A DNA stretch of 53,959 nt, taken from the NCBI GenBank assembly GCA_000806155.1, contig JWKX01000008.1, forward strand, positions 1 through 53,959, in the 5' to 3' direction. The stretch's first letter is position 1, and each line of letters opens with the position of its first letter. This DNA is from an archaeon GW2011_AR18. Lineage in GTDB: Archaea > Nanobdellota > Nanobdellia > SCGC-AAA011-G17 > GW2011-AR18. The position numbers and the translations under genes are program-made. Under the pieces are notes generated by a model. That model had not been told where the DNA came from, did no database searches, and was given only the letters and a program-made list of their open reading frames with translations. Shown here piece after piece: positions 35,314 through 45,168 of this stretch.

Positions 35314-36303
35314 TTATAATCTAATGATATCAGCACACATCCTATATTCATTAGGTTTGCTCTGACCTGTCTTTATCAATCTAAGAAGTTTAAGATTGTA
35401 TTCAGAACAAATATCATTAATAAAATCATTAGAATTTTTTAAAGAACTAAAAAAATATAAATGAATAATACCATTAGTATTAAGATTATTTATTGCTAAT
35501 TGCAAGAATTCTACAGAAGTTTTAGGAAGAGGCATAATAATTCTATCAAATTTATTGTTTAATTCCGGGAGAACTTTTTTTACATCACCACAAAATAATT
35601 CGACATTCTTTATTTTATTTAATTTTAAATTTTCTTGAGCTATAGAATGAGCAAAAGGATTAATTTCAACACCGTAAATGCTTTTAGCTTTAGAAAACTT
35701 TGATAATATAAAACAGTAAATACCAATGCCTGAAAACATAACCAGAACTGATTCATCATTTTTAATTAATTTAGATATACGCAATCTTTCATTACTAGAA
35801 CGGGGACTGTAATAAGTTTTAGAAATATCAATTTTTATATTAATGCCTGACTCTTTATGAATAGTTTCAAAAGTATTAACACCTGATAAAAATTCGTAAT
35901 TTTGAATTCTGAATTCGCCTTCGTGAGCCCCTAATTTTCTAACTACAGTCTTAATCTGCTTATTAGAACTTAATAAAGCATTACCGATTAAGAATTTTTT
36001 ATGTAATAACTCATTTTGAATTTCAATGATTCCTATAGACCCAATAATATCAAAAGATGAATTCACTATTGATAACTCTTTTTTAGAAAGCTCTTTTTTA
36101 AGCAATTCTTTTATAGATTTTTTAGAATCTAATTTAACAAGTTTTTTATTATAAACCTTAAAACCTTTAATTTCAGATTTAACTGGAATATAAGCAAAAT
36201 TATCCTCTTTTAATATTTTATAATTATTATTAATAAAACCATCATTCAATAACGATATCCTGGTCTTTTCTATATCCTTTAATTCAACTTTAATGCACTT
36301 CAT
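35314..36303 (-). CDS. trm5: tRNA (guanine37-N1)-methyltransferase Trm5
   Basis: The 329-aa protein has an N-terminal recognition region, then LGAHEGEFRIQNYEFLSG, the positioning block TYYSPRSSNERLRI, the SAM site VLVMFSGIGIYCFILSKF, ieVNPFAH-like GVEINPFAHS, and a catalytic-loop DRIIMPLPKTSVEFL. It methylates G37 next to the anticodon in tRNAs with a 36-37 GG step or similar, preventing +1 frameshifts. The usual FSGIG/NP signatures identify a Trm5b type. It is divergent from the giant surface-protein gene. Confidence 0.93.
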   Translation of the reverse strand: MKCIKVELKDIEKTRISLLNDGFINNNYKILKEDNFAYIPVKSEIKGFKVYNKKLVKLDSKKSIKELLKKELSKKELSIVNSSFDIIGSIGIIEIQNELLHKKFLIGNALLSSNKQIKTVVRKLGAHEGEFRIQNYEFLSGVNTFETIHKESGINIKIDISKTYYSPRSSNERLRISKLIKNDESVLVMFSGIGIYCFILSKFSKAKSIYGVEINPFAHSIAQENLKLNKIKNVELFCGDVKKVLPELNNKFDRIIMPLPKTSVEFLQLAINNLNTNGIIHLYFFSSLKNSNDFINDICSEYNLKLLRLIKTGQSKPNEYRMCADIIRL

Positions 36304-36356
36304 TATCGAATATAATAAACGTAAGATTTATATAAGCATTTTTATAATAAAAAACC

Positions 36357-39300
36357 ATGTTAGATAAAAAGAGATGGCGATTCTTATTACTTACTAGTCT
36401 GTTTCTCATATTATTCCTACCATCTGTATATGCATTATTTGAGAGCTTCTTATATTATCTAACACCAGATGTTTTTGATATTGTACAAATTTACAACGAT
36501 AATAGGAACACAACACACTTTTTATTATTCTTCTTCATAATATCAGCAGCATTCAGAGTATTTGTATCATTATGGTGGGGAAAAGAGCATGAGAACAATT
36601 TAGGATACTTCTATCTTGCGTTCGGTGCATTAGGAGGCTTAAGTATTGCTTACTTATTTGCACAATATGGATATACAATAGAAAACTTCGGATGGTTCTT
36701 CTTATTCGGAATAATGGTCTTGATGTTCCTTGCTATATTCTCATGGTTCAAAGGCAACGGAGAAAATAAGGGGGCTTTCCCATGGGGATTATTAATATTT
36801 TTATTAATACTTGCATTCTTGTTCCTTCCAGTAATGTTTCCTTCAATAAGCGGATTATTAAGTGCAAATGAATTATTCAATAAATTATGGCCATATTTAG
36901 TACTAGCAGGACTAGTATGGTTACTTATATCTTTAGTAAAAAGTTCATTTGGTGGATCAGGAGGATCTGGAGGATTAGGTGGTTCTCATGGCTCATCTGG
37001 AGGAGCACCTGGATTCTGGAGTTCTATGTGGGAGAGATTCAAAAGAAGAGTTGCACCAGGACCTTATAGTGCTCCTGGACCTAAAGACAGAAAAATAAAA
37101 GATGTAACAATAAAAAAAATACCTGATAAACTAAGATATAATCTAGGAGAGAGAGTTGTGTTTAAAGCAGAATTTTCAAGAAAAGGATATTTTGGAGGAT
37201 CAAATATCTTTGAATATGAATGGTTCTTAGGAAATGTTCCAATAGGAAGCGGACCAAACATGGATAGAATAGATTTTACTCTTACTAATGCACATTTTAC
37301 ACAACCAGATGAAGAAAAAGAAATACTTGTTAGAGTCACTGATGTAGCAAATCCAACAAATTTTGGAATAGGAAGAACTAAGATAAGAGTAATATCACAA
37401 CCTGGAGAGATTATAATAAAAACAAATGGGAATGTAGTTGACAGTTTCAATGCAATTATAGGACAGGATATAGAGTTAGAATATTCAATAAGCGGAATAA
37501 TGCCTAAATCAGAGATAAGCTGGGCAATAATAGATGGAATACATCCACCAAAGATAAGCAAGAAAGAGTTTGCAAAATTAACTGGTCTAAGAAGAGCATC
37601 TAGATTTGGGTCTTTAGATCAAAAGGTTGTGAAATTCAAAGCTGGAGATAATTATCTAGGAAAAGCTACAATGAAACCTAATAAGACCTATACAATAATT
37701 GCTTATGCTATAACCTCTAATATAGCACCAAGATTTGATGCATTAGGGAATCTCATAATGGGAAGAGTAATGTTTGATGTCAAGGATAATCCTAATCAGG
37801 CAGGAAATGGAGGTCAAGGATCTAATACACCTGGCGGAGGATCAAATAATAATGCTGGAGGAAACAGATCAAACAGACCTTCTATGGTTGTATATGAGAA
37901 TGATATAACTTCAACACCATTAATATCTTCTTCAACAGATTTTAAATTAAATATTTATTTAGGAGGATTATACCATTTTGTAATAGAAAATGTTGATACA
38001 TCAATTTATGAAGTACACTTTGAGAAATTAAGAGGATTTGCAAAAAATGAACAATTACAATTAATTCCTAATGTTGAGGGTGTTAATGTCACATTTGACT
38101 CAGCAGGAAATAAAGTATTAAGAGCTAATATTTTAACAAAGAGAACATGGAAAAATCCAATAATAAAAACTATAGGGTATATTGATGCAATATTAATTGT
38201 AGGTATAAGACCACAGGGACAGGGAGGATCAAATACTCCTGGTGGTGGACAGAGTAATCAAACAGGAAATCAACAAAATAATCAAAATCCTAATCAGGGA
38301 AACAATAATCCTCCAACAGGGGACAATATCTTTATAGCTGTAAGAATGCAAAATGGTAACAATAATGAATTATATTATAATTCTGATGGAGAATATAATA
38401 ATGTTCCAATAAATGAAATTGTTTACTTTATTCCCAAAGTTGCAGGAAAGATTAAAAAACCTGGTCATGAAATTGAAGTTCTAGCTATAAAACATTCCAG
38501 TGATATATTCAAATATAGTAAAACTTCTAAAGATAGAGTCTCAGTATTGAGAGTAATACACCCACAACAAAAGAAAATAACATTCATATTCAAAAAGAAC
38601 GGTGCTTTTGTCAAGAGGATTATAATAACAATAAATACTGATCAACAACCTAATCCAACAAGTAAAACACCTACAATAATACCAACAGGTGCTGGTGCAT
38701 CATGGGCAGGTTCTTCGTCTAGCAGTACAAATTCTTCAAATAATTATAATCAAAGAAATAGTACACCAGGAATTAGAGTCAGGATATCAGCTCCATCTAA
38801 TCCTTTAGATTTAGTATATCCACAAAAAGGTACAATTAATCTGGAGTCAGTAGTAGTTAATGATCTTGGAAGAATCGTTAAAGAAATAAGATGGGTATTA
38901 ATCAAAGCAAGCGATTTAAATCCACAACAGATCAATGAACTTAAAAATAATAATATTAATCTAAATAATATAAGTTCTTATAAACCTAAAACTATTGGAA
39001 TAGGACAGAGAACACCACTAAATCTAGTTTCATTTATTGTCGGCAGTTACTTTATTGTCCCATTGCCAACAAGAGAAGAGAATGGGAGGGTATTGATTTG
39101 TGGAACTCCGGATATCCTAATATTAAATTTAGGCAATGGACCACCTATGTTTAACAATCAGTCTACTTCTAATTCTCAAACTTCAAATAATACACAAAAT
39201 TTCTATGATAATTTTCTAGTAAAGATAACTCCTCGTGGTCAACCTAATGTAACATTATATGCTGCTCAGAAAGCTAATTCTTATAATAATGTAATGAATG

Positions 39301-39644
39301 CAAGATTAGGAGACCAATTAGATATCTACCCAATATTACCTAATGGAGAAAAACTTGAATATTGTAAAATATTAATTGAATCTAATTTAGATGGAGAGTT
39401 AGTTTATCCAGTAGAAAATAATGGGATATTGAAAGGAGAATTAGAAATAAATAATCCTGGAACAAGAATCATAAAATGTGAGATAAGAACTAAAGGTTTC
39501 TTGGGATTACTAAGCAAGGAAATTAAAACTATATTTATAGATATAGAGGCTAGTTCAGATGTAAATCCTCTTGATTATACTACTGCAATGCAAAGATCTT
39601 CTGATTATATTAATATGCTGTTAATCCTAGAAATGTCCCTTTAA
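36357..39644 (+). CDS. Giant multi-domain surface protein, interrupted at its 3' end
   Basis: The N-terminal 200 residues hold a signal-like helix and four or five more membrane helices. A Gly/Ser linker (GGSGGSGGLGGS) follows, then at least four Ig/PKD-like extracytoplasmic domains starting near residues 245, 350, 505 and 800, separated by Gly/Asn/Gln-rich linkers such as NQTGNQQNNQNPNQGNNN. The layout suggests a surface or adhesion protein. The frame ends at 39644 in an unnatural tail (MLLILEMSL). A second frame takes over in the window 39614-39641 and carries another 160 residues of the same style, so the gene probably has a one-base frameshift. Confidence 0.8.
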   Translation: MLDKKRWRFLLLTSLFLILFLPSVYALFESFLYYLTPDVFDIVQIYNDNRNTTHFLLFFFIISAAFRVFVSLWWGKEHENNLGYFYLAFGALGGLSIAYLFAQYGYTIENFGWFFLFGIMVLMFLAIFSWFKGNGENKGAFPWGLLIFLLILAFLFLPVMFPSISGLLSANELFNKLWPYLVLAGLVWLLISLVKSSFGGSGGSGGLGGSHGSSGGAPGFWSSMWERFKRRVAPGPYSAPGPKDRKIKDVTIKKIPDKLRYNLGERVVFKAEFSRKGYFGGSNIFEYEWFLGNVPIGSGPNMDRIDFTLTNAHFTQPDEEKEILVRVTDVANPTNFGIGRTKIRVISQPGEIIIKTNGNVVDSFNAIIGQDIELEYSISGIMPKSEISWAIIDGIHPPKISKKEFAKLTGLRRASRFGSLDQKVVKFKAGDNYLGKATMKPNKTYTIIAYAITSNIAPRFDALGNLIMGRVMFDVKDNPNQAGNGGQGSNTPGGGSNNNAGGNRSNRPSMVVYENDITSTPLISSSTDFKLNIYLGGLYHFVIENVDTSIYEVHFEKLRGFAKNEQLQLIPNVEGVNVTFDSAGNKVLRANILTKRTWKNPIIKTIGYIDAILIVGIRPQGQGGSNTPGGGQSNQTGNQQNNQNPNQGNNNPPTGDNIFIAVRMQNGNNNELYYNSDGEYNNVPINEIVYFIPKVAGKIKKPGHEIEVLAIKHSSDIFKYSKTSKDRVSVLRVIHPQQKKITFIFKKNGAFVKRIIITINTDQQPNPTSKTPTIIPTGAGASWAGSSSSSTNSSNNYNQRNSTPGIRVRISAPSNPLDLVYPQKGTINLESVVVNDLGRIVKEIRWVLIKASDLNPQQINELKNNNINLNNISSYKPKTIGIGQRTPLNLVSFIVGSYFIVPLPTREENGRVLICGTPDILILNLGNGPPMFNNQSTSNSQTSNNTQNFYDNFLVKITPRGQPNVTLYAAQKANSYNNVMNARLGDQLDIYPILPNGEKLEYCKILIESNLDGELVYPVENNGILKGELEINNPGTRIIKCEIRTKGFLGLLSKEIKTIFIDIEASSDVNPLDYTTAMQRSSDYINMLLILEMSL

Positions 39645-40123
39645 GAGATAGAGTCCAAAATAAAAGTGATGAAGAGAATATGATCCCATCAAGTGGAAGA
39701 ACATTTACTTTAGGAAATGATAAACTAATGTTTGGTTTATTTGATTCTAATAACCTAGTAACTCCATTAATAGAATCTGATAAAAATTATGAATATATTT
39801 ATGGTGAGATGAATAAAAACTATTTATTTAAAATAGTGGATGAAAATTTGGATTTGAATAATTATAAGCTCGATTTTGAGATTGCAGGTTTAGATAATAA
39901 TGAAAATTTTTATGAATCTACAGATGAAAACAATAATTTTTATGCTGTATTAGAAGCAAGGAGCCCTGGTAAAAGATTAATTGCTTGTAATATTGTTGAT
40001 AGATTTACTGGAAAAGTTGTAAAAACATTATCAATCACATTGATTATAAATCCTAATTATACTGGCACGCAAACGAGGAATAAATTTTCTAAAATCATGT
40101 CTAGAAAAGATAAAAGACGTTAA
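39614..40123 (+). pseudogene. Frameshifted 3' end of the giant surface-protein gene
   Basis: In this frame the sequence is open from 39614 and reads AVNPRNVPLRDRVQNKSDEE before the first ATG at 39680, then continues through a last beta-rich domain (YEYIYGEMNKNYLFKIVDEN, SPGKRLIACNIVDRFTGK) that resembles the preceding domain of the 1,095-aa part. It ends with a basic tail. One missing base between 39614 and 39641 would join both into a protein of about 1,255 aa. A separate small gene starting at 39680 is the less likely alternative. Sequencing or assembly error cannot be excluded. Confidence 0.65.
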
Positions 40124-41142
40124 AAGAAATCACTTAAACCTTTCTGATTACTAGACTTGTTTTCTTCATAATATTTATCAATCAAAGCTTTCAATCTTTC
40201 CCAATTAAATTCATGACGATCAACTAAAATCTCTTTAACTTTAACTTCATCAATAGGATTCCATTTCAATTTATAATTTTTTTCAACAGGAAGATTCTTA
40301 AAAATATCATAGACTTCCTTCCAATCAAAATCTACATTCAAAGAAGAAAACATCTTATCAAAATCTTTAAAATTTTTATAATCCTTAACTAACTTTAAAG
40401 CTTTCTTAGGACCAATACCAACTACGCCACCTTTATTGAAGTCGGTACCACAGAGTATTCCAATAACAATCAACTGATCATGAGATATCTGAAATTTTTC
40501 AAGAAGTTCTTTAAGTTCAATAAATTCTAAAAAAGTATAAATAGTCTTGCCACGAACATTACGTTTCTGAGATAAGGTCATATTACGAATCAAACGAGGA
40601 GAACCAAACATCAAAGAATCAGCATCCTGAGAAGCACAAGCATAAACATCATTATTCTTACACATAAAAGCAATCTGACCCTCAGCTTCACTAGGAGCAT
40701 ATATAACAGGAAGACCCATAGCTTCCAATAATTCACAACTCTCCTTAACCATCTCACTATCTAAACGGATAAACTGCTTACTATATTTCAACATATCATC
40801 ATAATTCTCATCATCCTCTGCTTCATGAAATTTAGCTTCAGCTTCTAATTTACGAGAGTTTCTTTCTTCCTTAGTCATATGTTTTAATTCAGGACTAATA
40901 CCATCAATAACATAGACTAACTTAATACCTTTAGACATAAGATTAAGAGAGCGAGAAAACAACCCTTGAAGATGAGAGGTAACTTTACCTTTAGAATCAT
41001 GTAAAGGAGTACCATCATAACCACGAATAGAACTTAAAAACTGGTAAGCAACATTAAAGAAATCAACACCAACAACCTTATTCTTAAGATCTTCAAACTT
41101 AATTTCCTTAATAGGAAACAATGAAGCAATGTCAACTCCCAT
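40120..41142 (-). CDS. fen1: Flap endonuclease 1
   Basis: The 340-aa nuclease removes 5' flaps in lagging-strand and base-excision repair. The N domain (MGVDIASLF, VVGVDFFNVAYQFLSS) and I domain (YAPSEAEGQIAFM, ASQDADSLMFG) hold the metal-binding acids, and GTDFNKGGVVGIGPKKAL is the helix-two-turn-helix. The last eight residues QKGLSDFF are a PCNA-binding box. The start overlaps the divergent hicB gene by 14 bases, and the 3' end overlaps the surface-protein fragment by four. Confidence 0.97.
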   Translation of the reverse strand: MGVDIASLFPIKEIKFEDLKNKVVGVDFFNVAYQFLSSIRGYDGTPLHDSKGKVTSHLQGLFSRSLNLMSKGIKLVYVIDGISPELKHMTKEERNSRKLEAEAKFHEAEDDENYDDMLKYSKQFIRLDSEMVKESCELLEAMGLPVIYAPSEAEGQIAFMCKNNDVYACASQDADSLMFGSPRLIRNMTLSQKRNVRGKTIYTFLEFIELKELLEKFQISHDQLIVIGILCGTDFNKGGVVGIGPKKALKLVKDYKNFKDFDKMFSSLNVDFDWKEVYDIFKNLPVEKNYKLKWNPIDEVKVKEILVDRHEFNWERLKALIDKYYEENKSSNQKGLSDFF

Positions 41143-41341
41143 AGTTTTAATAGAGCAAGGAGAAGATGGATATCTTATCTCTAGTGTAGTAGAACTTCCA
41201 GGATGTCATACACAAGCAAAAACATTAGACCAATTAATGGAAAGAACAAAAGAGGTTATACAATTATATCTAAAATGTAAAGATCCAGTAGACACAGAAG
41301 TAAAATTTATAGGATTACAAAAAGTAGAAGTAGAGGCATAA
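41129..41341 (+). CDS. hicB: HicB-type antitoxin
   Basis: The 70-aa protein is a short HicB fold: PIVLIEQGEDGYLISSVVEL, PGCHTQAKTLDQLMER and EVIQLYLK. It has no C-terminal HTH or ribbon-helix-helix, so any autoregulation is not obvious. It starts inside the fen1 gene on the other strand. The hicA gene follows three bases later. The antitoxin-first order is less common than toxin-first in bacteria. Confidence 0.9.
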   Translation: MSTPIVLIEQGEDGYLISSVVELPGCHTQAKTLDQLMERTKEVIQLYLKCKDPVDTEVKFIGLQKVEVEA

Positions 41342-41344
41342 ATA

Positions 41345-41572
41345 ATGAATAAAGTGCCACTCTTGACAGCAAGAGAAGTGATTAAAATTCTTAAGAAAAT
41401 TGGCTTTGAATTAAAAAGACAAGAAGGAAGCCATATGTTTTTTGAACATGAAGATGGAAGAACTACTACAATACCAAATCATCCAGGAGAAGAATTAGAC
41501 AGAGGATTACTAAATAAAATAATCAAACATGACTTACAAGTAACAAGAGAAGAATTTATGAAATATTTATAA
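41345..41572 (+). CDS. hicA: HicA-type mRNA interferase toxin
   Basis: The 75-aa protein has the double-stranded-RNA-binding-like fold of HicA: LTAREVIKILKKIGFELKRQ, the catalytic His30 in GSHMFF, and TTIPNHPGEELDRGLLNKI. It probably cleaves mRNA when freed from HicB. It is followed by the map gene after a spacer with its own TATA-like sequence. Confidence 0.92.
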   Translation: MNKVPLLTAREVIKILKKIGFELKRQEGSHMFFEHEDGRTTTIPNHPGEELDRGLLNKIIKHDLQVTREEFMKYL

Positions 41573-41623
41573 TTATTCTTTTGATTAGAAAACGTTATAA
41601 ATTTACTATTTAGGATAAAACTA

Positions 41624-42526
41624 ATGCAAAATGAAGAATTACAGAAGTGGAAGAAAGCAGGAGAGATAGCTGGAGAAGCAAGAGAGTATGGAATAACATT
41701 ATTAAAAGATGGCGCTAATGTATTAGAAATAGCGAGAAAAATTGAGGATTATATAGAAAAAAAAGGTGGAAAGTTTGGATTTCCAGTACAGATATCACTA
41801 AATAATATTGCAGCACATTATACACCATTACCAGATGATATATTATGTCTGAAAACAGGAGATGTAGTAAAATTAGATCTGGGAGTACATATAGATGGGT
41901 ATATAGGAGATACAGCTTCAACTATAGAGATTGGAACAAACAAACATACTGATATAATAAAAGCATCCAGAGATGCACTAAATGCTGCAATAAAATTAGC
42001 AAAACCAGGAACAAGAATCTTTGAGATAGGAGAGGCAGTAGAAAGCATAATCAAAGGATATGGATTCAAGCCAATAAGAAACTTATCAGGACATAAAGTC
42101 GACAGATACATATTACACAGCCATCTAACAATACCAAATTATAATAATGGAGATAAGACAGAATTAGAAGAGGATATAGTAGTAGCTATAGAACCATTTG
42201 CAACAGATGGAGTAGGATTGATAAGAGAGGGAAAACCATCATCAAATTACAGATTACATGCACAAGGAACAGTAAGAGATGCATCAACAAGAGAGGTATT
42301 AGAGTATATAAAAAAAGAGTTTGTGACATTACCATTCGCAAAAAGACATCTAACAACTAAATTTACACCTACAAAAGTTACTTTAGCATTATCGAATCTA
42401 GAGAGAGCAGGAATAATACATGGGTATGCACAATTACCAGAAAAATCAGATGGAATGACAACACAAGCAGAACATACAATACTGATAAGAGATACACCAA
42501 TAGTGTTGACTAAGAAAGTTGATTAA
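41624..42526 (+). CDS. map: Methionine aminopeptidase, type 2
   Basis: The 300-aa enzyme removes the initiator methionine. Metal ligands are Asp85 (KLDLG), Asp96 (IGDTAS), His157 (SGHKVD), Glu190 (AIEPF) and Glu283 (QAEHTIL); His65 (AAHYTP) is the substrate-site histidine. The helical insert near residues 210-260 marks type 2. The next gene starts three bases after its stop. Confidence 0.97.
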   Translation: MQNEELQKWKKAGEIAGEAREYGITLLKDGANVLEIARKIEDYIEKKGGKFGFPVQISLNNIAAHYTPLPDDILCLKTGDVVKLDLGVHIDGYIGDTASTIEIGTNKHTDIIKASRDALNAAIKLAKPGTRIFEIGEAVESIIKGYGFKPIRNLSGHKVDRYILHSHLTIPNYNNGDKTELEEDIVVAIEPFATDGVGLIREGKPSSNYRLHAQGTVRDASTREVLEYIKKEFVTLPFAKRHLTTKFTPTKVTLALSNLERAGIIHGYAQLPEKSDGMTTQAEHTILIRDTPIVLTKKVD

Positions 42527-42529
42527 ACA

Positions 42530-42874
42530 ATGGGAATAAAAGTAGAATATAATCCTGATCTAGCATTAAGAAATATTGAAGAATACAAAAAAGGAAACAG
42601 GAAAAAAGAAGAATGCATTCCTGAAAATCTAGAAGAGAATAAAATATATGAATTCTTAAAAATAGATCAAAGAAATTACTGGTTAGATGGAGAGATGCCA
42701 TTATTAGAGACAAAAGGAAATCAAGAATTATCAAAACCAAAAGCAAGTGTGATAATATTAGAAGCAACACATTTCAAAGAAAAAGATAAAACATATACAA
42801 AAGGAAAATATTTAGTTAAAGAAGTATTTAAAAATGAAGAAATAAGATTTAATGGATTTGAAAAAATTAATTAA
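42530..42874 (+). CDS. Hypothetical protein downstream of map, 114 aa
   Basis: I do not recognise this small charged soluble protein. A short N-terminal helix is followed by a beta-rich segment (KASVIILEATHFKEKDKTYT). It is in the map transcript by spacing. Its 3' end meets the convergent cdc48 fragment four bases later. Confidence 0.55.
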   Translation: MGIKVEYNPDLALRNIEEYKKGNRKKEECIPENLEENKIYEFLKIDQRNYWLDGEMPLLETKGNQELSKPKASVIILEATHFKEKDKTYTKGKYLVKEVFKNEEIRFNGFEKIN

Positions 42875-42878
42875 AAAT

Positions 42879-43160
42879 CTAACCCATATAATTAATCATT
42901 TCTTTATCACGAATTGCTGCACCACGAGCAGTCCTAAGGTATTCATCTTCAATCTCTTCATATTTCTTAATATCTTCAGGAGTAATCGATGATTTGACTT
43001 TCTTAAGAGCTTCATTGAAATTTTTCATAGAAACCTGTTTAGCTGTAATATCCTTACGTAAAGCTAGAATAGCAGCTTCTCTGCAAAGTGATTCAACATC
43101 AGCACCAACAAAGTTCTGAGTCTTGTCAGCCAATATCTCCAATTCAACATCTTTATTCAA
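42879..43160 (-). pseudogene. Detached C-terminal fragment of cdc48
   Basis: The fragment begins in the sequence [15 protein letters not shown], which matches the segment following the arginine fingers in Cdc48 D2, and continues FVGADVESLCREAAILALRK to the C-terminal helix (EYLRTARGAAIRDK). It has no normal start; a TTG overlaps the truncated gene's stop (TTGA). Together with the 622-aa part and a deletion of about 44 residues it restores the usual length. Confidence 0.85.
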
Positions 43161-45025
43161 TGGCCAATAACATCATTCAATTCTTGAAGACCATCAATCT
43201 CAGTAAGCATCTGGTTAACCATTCTCTCAGTAACACCAGAATCAGAAGAACGACCACGTTTAGGAGCAATAGCATCAACTTCATCAAAGAAAATAATTGC
43301 TGGAGATGCTTGTCTTGCTTTCTCAAATATCTTTCTCATACCCTTTTCACTATCACCAACCCATTTAGATAATAATTCTGGACCATTAACTAAAATAAAG
43401 TTAGCTTCAGATTCATTAGCAACAGCACGAGCTAACATAGTCTTACCAGTACCAGGAGGACCATATAATAAAATCCCCTTAGGAGCTGTAACACCAAGAT
43501 TCTTGAAAACATCAGGCTGCTTCAAAGGCCATTCAACAGCTTCTTTTATATCCTGTTTTACACTATCAAGACCACCAATATCATCCCATTTAGTAGTAGG
43601 TCTCTCAATCAAAACTTCCCTCAAAGCACTAGGTCTCACAGATTTAAGAGCTTCCTTGAAATCAGAAGCTGAGATAATTAATTTTTCTAAAAATTCAGCA
43701 GGAATAGGCTCATCTTTCTTATATTTCAATTCAGGAAGAAGTTTTCTTAAAACAACAATAGCAGCTTCTTTACAAAGAACTTCAAGATCTGCTCCAACGA
43801 AACCATGAGTAACACGAGCTAATTCATTAAGGTCAACATCTTTAGTCAATGGCATATTTCTAGTATGAATTTTTAAAACCTGCAATCTACCTTCTTGTTT
43901 AGGAACACCAATCTCTACTTCACGATCAAATCTACCAGGACGTCTCAAAGCAGGATCCAAAGCATTAGGTCTGTTAGTTGCAGCAATAACTACAACCCTA
44001 CCACGAGATTTAAGACCATCCATAGTAGCTAATAATTGAGCAACAACACGACGTTCAACTTCACCATAACTTTCTTCTCTCTTACTTGCAATAGCATCAA
44101 TCTCATCAATGAAAATAATACTAGGAGCATTCTTTTCTGCTTCTTCGAAAATATCACGAATCCTTTTTTCTGCTTCACCAACATATTTTGACATAACAGA
44201 AGGACCATCTAAATGAATAAAGTGAGCATTAGTTTCATTAGCAACAGCTTTAGCTAATAAAGTCTTACCAGTACCAGGAGGACCATGCAAGAGAACTCCC
44301 TTAGGAGGATCAATACCAAGTCTCTGGAAAAGTTCAGGATGTTTCAGAGGAAGTTCAACCATCTCTCTAATTTTTCTAACTTCTTCAGATAAACCACCAA
44401 TATCTTCGTAAGTGACTTCAACAACTTTCTCTTCCAAGACTTCAACAGCTTTAGGATTCAAAGTGACTTCAGTATTCTCAGTAACAAGGACAGCTGTCTT
44501 AGGATCTGTATTAACAACAATAAATTTCAAACCAGTAAAACCAAAAATACCAAAATCAGGCTCGAAAATATCAAAAATATCTTCAAAAGGACCACCTTCC
44601 ATAGCTCTACGTCTACGTTTACCACCACCTAAAGCTACTTGATCTCCTTTCAATAAAGCTCTACCAATTAAACCACGTTTGAAATAAATAGGATCTGCCT
44701 GAATAGTAACACCTTTCTGAGCAGGAGCAATAGTAACAGACTTAGCTTCCTTAACTTCAGCTCTACGGACTTTAACGAATTCACCTAAACTGGTTTTAGC
44801 ATTCCTTCTCATAATACCGTCCATACGAATTACAGCCTGACCAACATCAGTAGGATAAGCTCTATCAACAACACCAACAGTCTTACGAGAACCTTCAACT
44901 TCAACAATATCACCTGGACGGACATTAATATCCCTCATAGTCTGGGAATCTATCCTAACAACACCTTTGTAGGCTTCTTCCTGAAGAGCTTCCATGACCT
45001 TAAGTTTAAGTTCCTGCTTGTCCAT
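43157..45025 (-). CDS. cdc48: Cdc48/VCP-like AAA+ ATPase, truncated within domain D2
   Basis: The N domain (residues 1-190) and D1 ATPase are complete: D1 Walker [12 protein letters not shown], Walker [12 protein letters not shown], and [20 protein letters not shown] with the arginine fingers. D2 has Walker [12 protein letters not shown] and Walker [12 protein letters not shown] but stops at [10 protein letters not shown], where sensor 1 should begin. About 44 residues (130 bases by comparison with D1) are missing and the frame shifts. Family members are near 750 aa; this one is 622. Either the gene is damaged, or the window has an assembly deletion. It unfolds ubiquitin-like or proteasome substrates when intact. 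Confidence 0.9.
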   Translation of the reverse strand: MDKQELKLKVMEALQEEAYKGVVRIDSQTMRDINVRPGDIVEVEGSRKTVGVVDRAYPTDVGQAVIRMDGIMRRNAKTSLGEFVKVRRAEVKEAKSVTIAPAQKGVTIQADPIYFKRGLIGRALLKGDQVALGGGKRRRRAMEGGPFEDIFDIFEPDFGIFGFTGLKFIVVNTDPKTAVLVTENTEVTLNPKAVEVLEEKVVEVTYEDIGGLSEEVRKIREMVELPLKHPELFQRLGIDPPKGVLLHGPPGTGKTLLAKAVANETNAHFIHLDGPSVMSKYVGEAEKRIRDIFEEAEKNAPSIIFIDEIDAIASKREESYGEVERRVVAQLLATMDGLKSRGRVVVIAATNRPNALDPALRRPGRFDREVEIGVPKQEGRLQVLKIHTRNMPLTKDVDLNELARVTHGFVGADLEVLCKEAAIVVLRKLLPELKYKKDEPIPAEFLEKLIISASDFKEALKSVRPSALREVLIERPTTKWDDIGGLDSVKQDIKEAVEWPLKQPDVFKNLGVTAPKGILLYGPPGTGKTMLARAVANESEANFILVNGPELLSKWVGDSEKGMRKIFEKARQASPAIIFFDEVDAIAPKRGRSSDSGVTERMVNQMLTEIDGLQELNDVIGH

Positions 45026-45046
45026 AATATTACCAATAGATATTAA

Positions 45047-45056
45047 TTTTTATAAA
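45047..45056 (-). promoter_or_regulatory. TATA box of cdc48
   Basis: TTTATAAAAA (minus strand) is centred 26 bases before the ATG at 45025, which implies a leaderless mRNA. Confidence 0.55.
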
Positions 45057-45168
45057 CCTTTCCACTAAGACTTTTATAAAAGAATGTTATAATCTATTAT
45101 AGATATTAGAGTTAAATTGCATATTATTAGAACGAAAGATTTATTATTATAATTTATAAAAGTATATT

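Noticed and set aside
39600-39650. Programmed -1 frameshift in the surface-protein gene
   Set aside because: CCCTTTA resembles a slippery site, but it is in the new frame rather than the incoming one, so it cannot cause the shift. A lost base is simpler.
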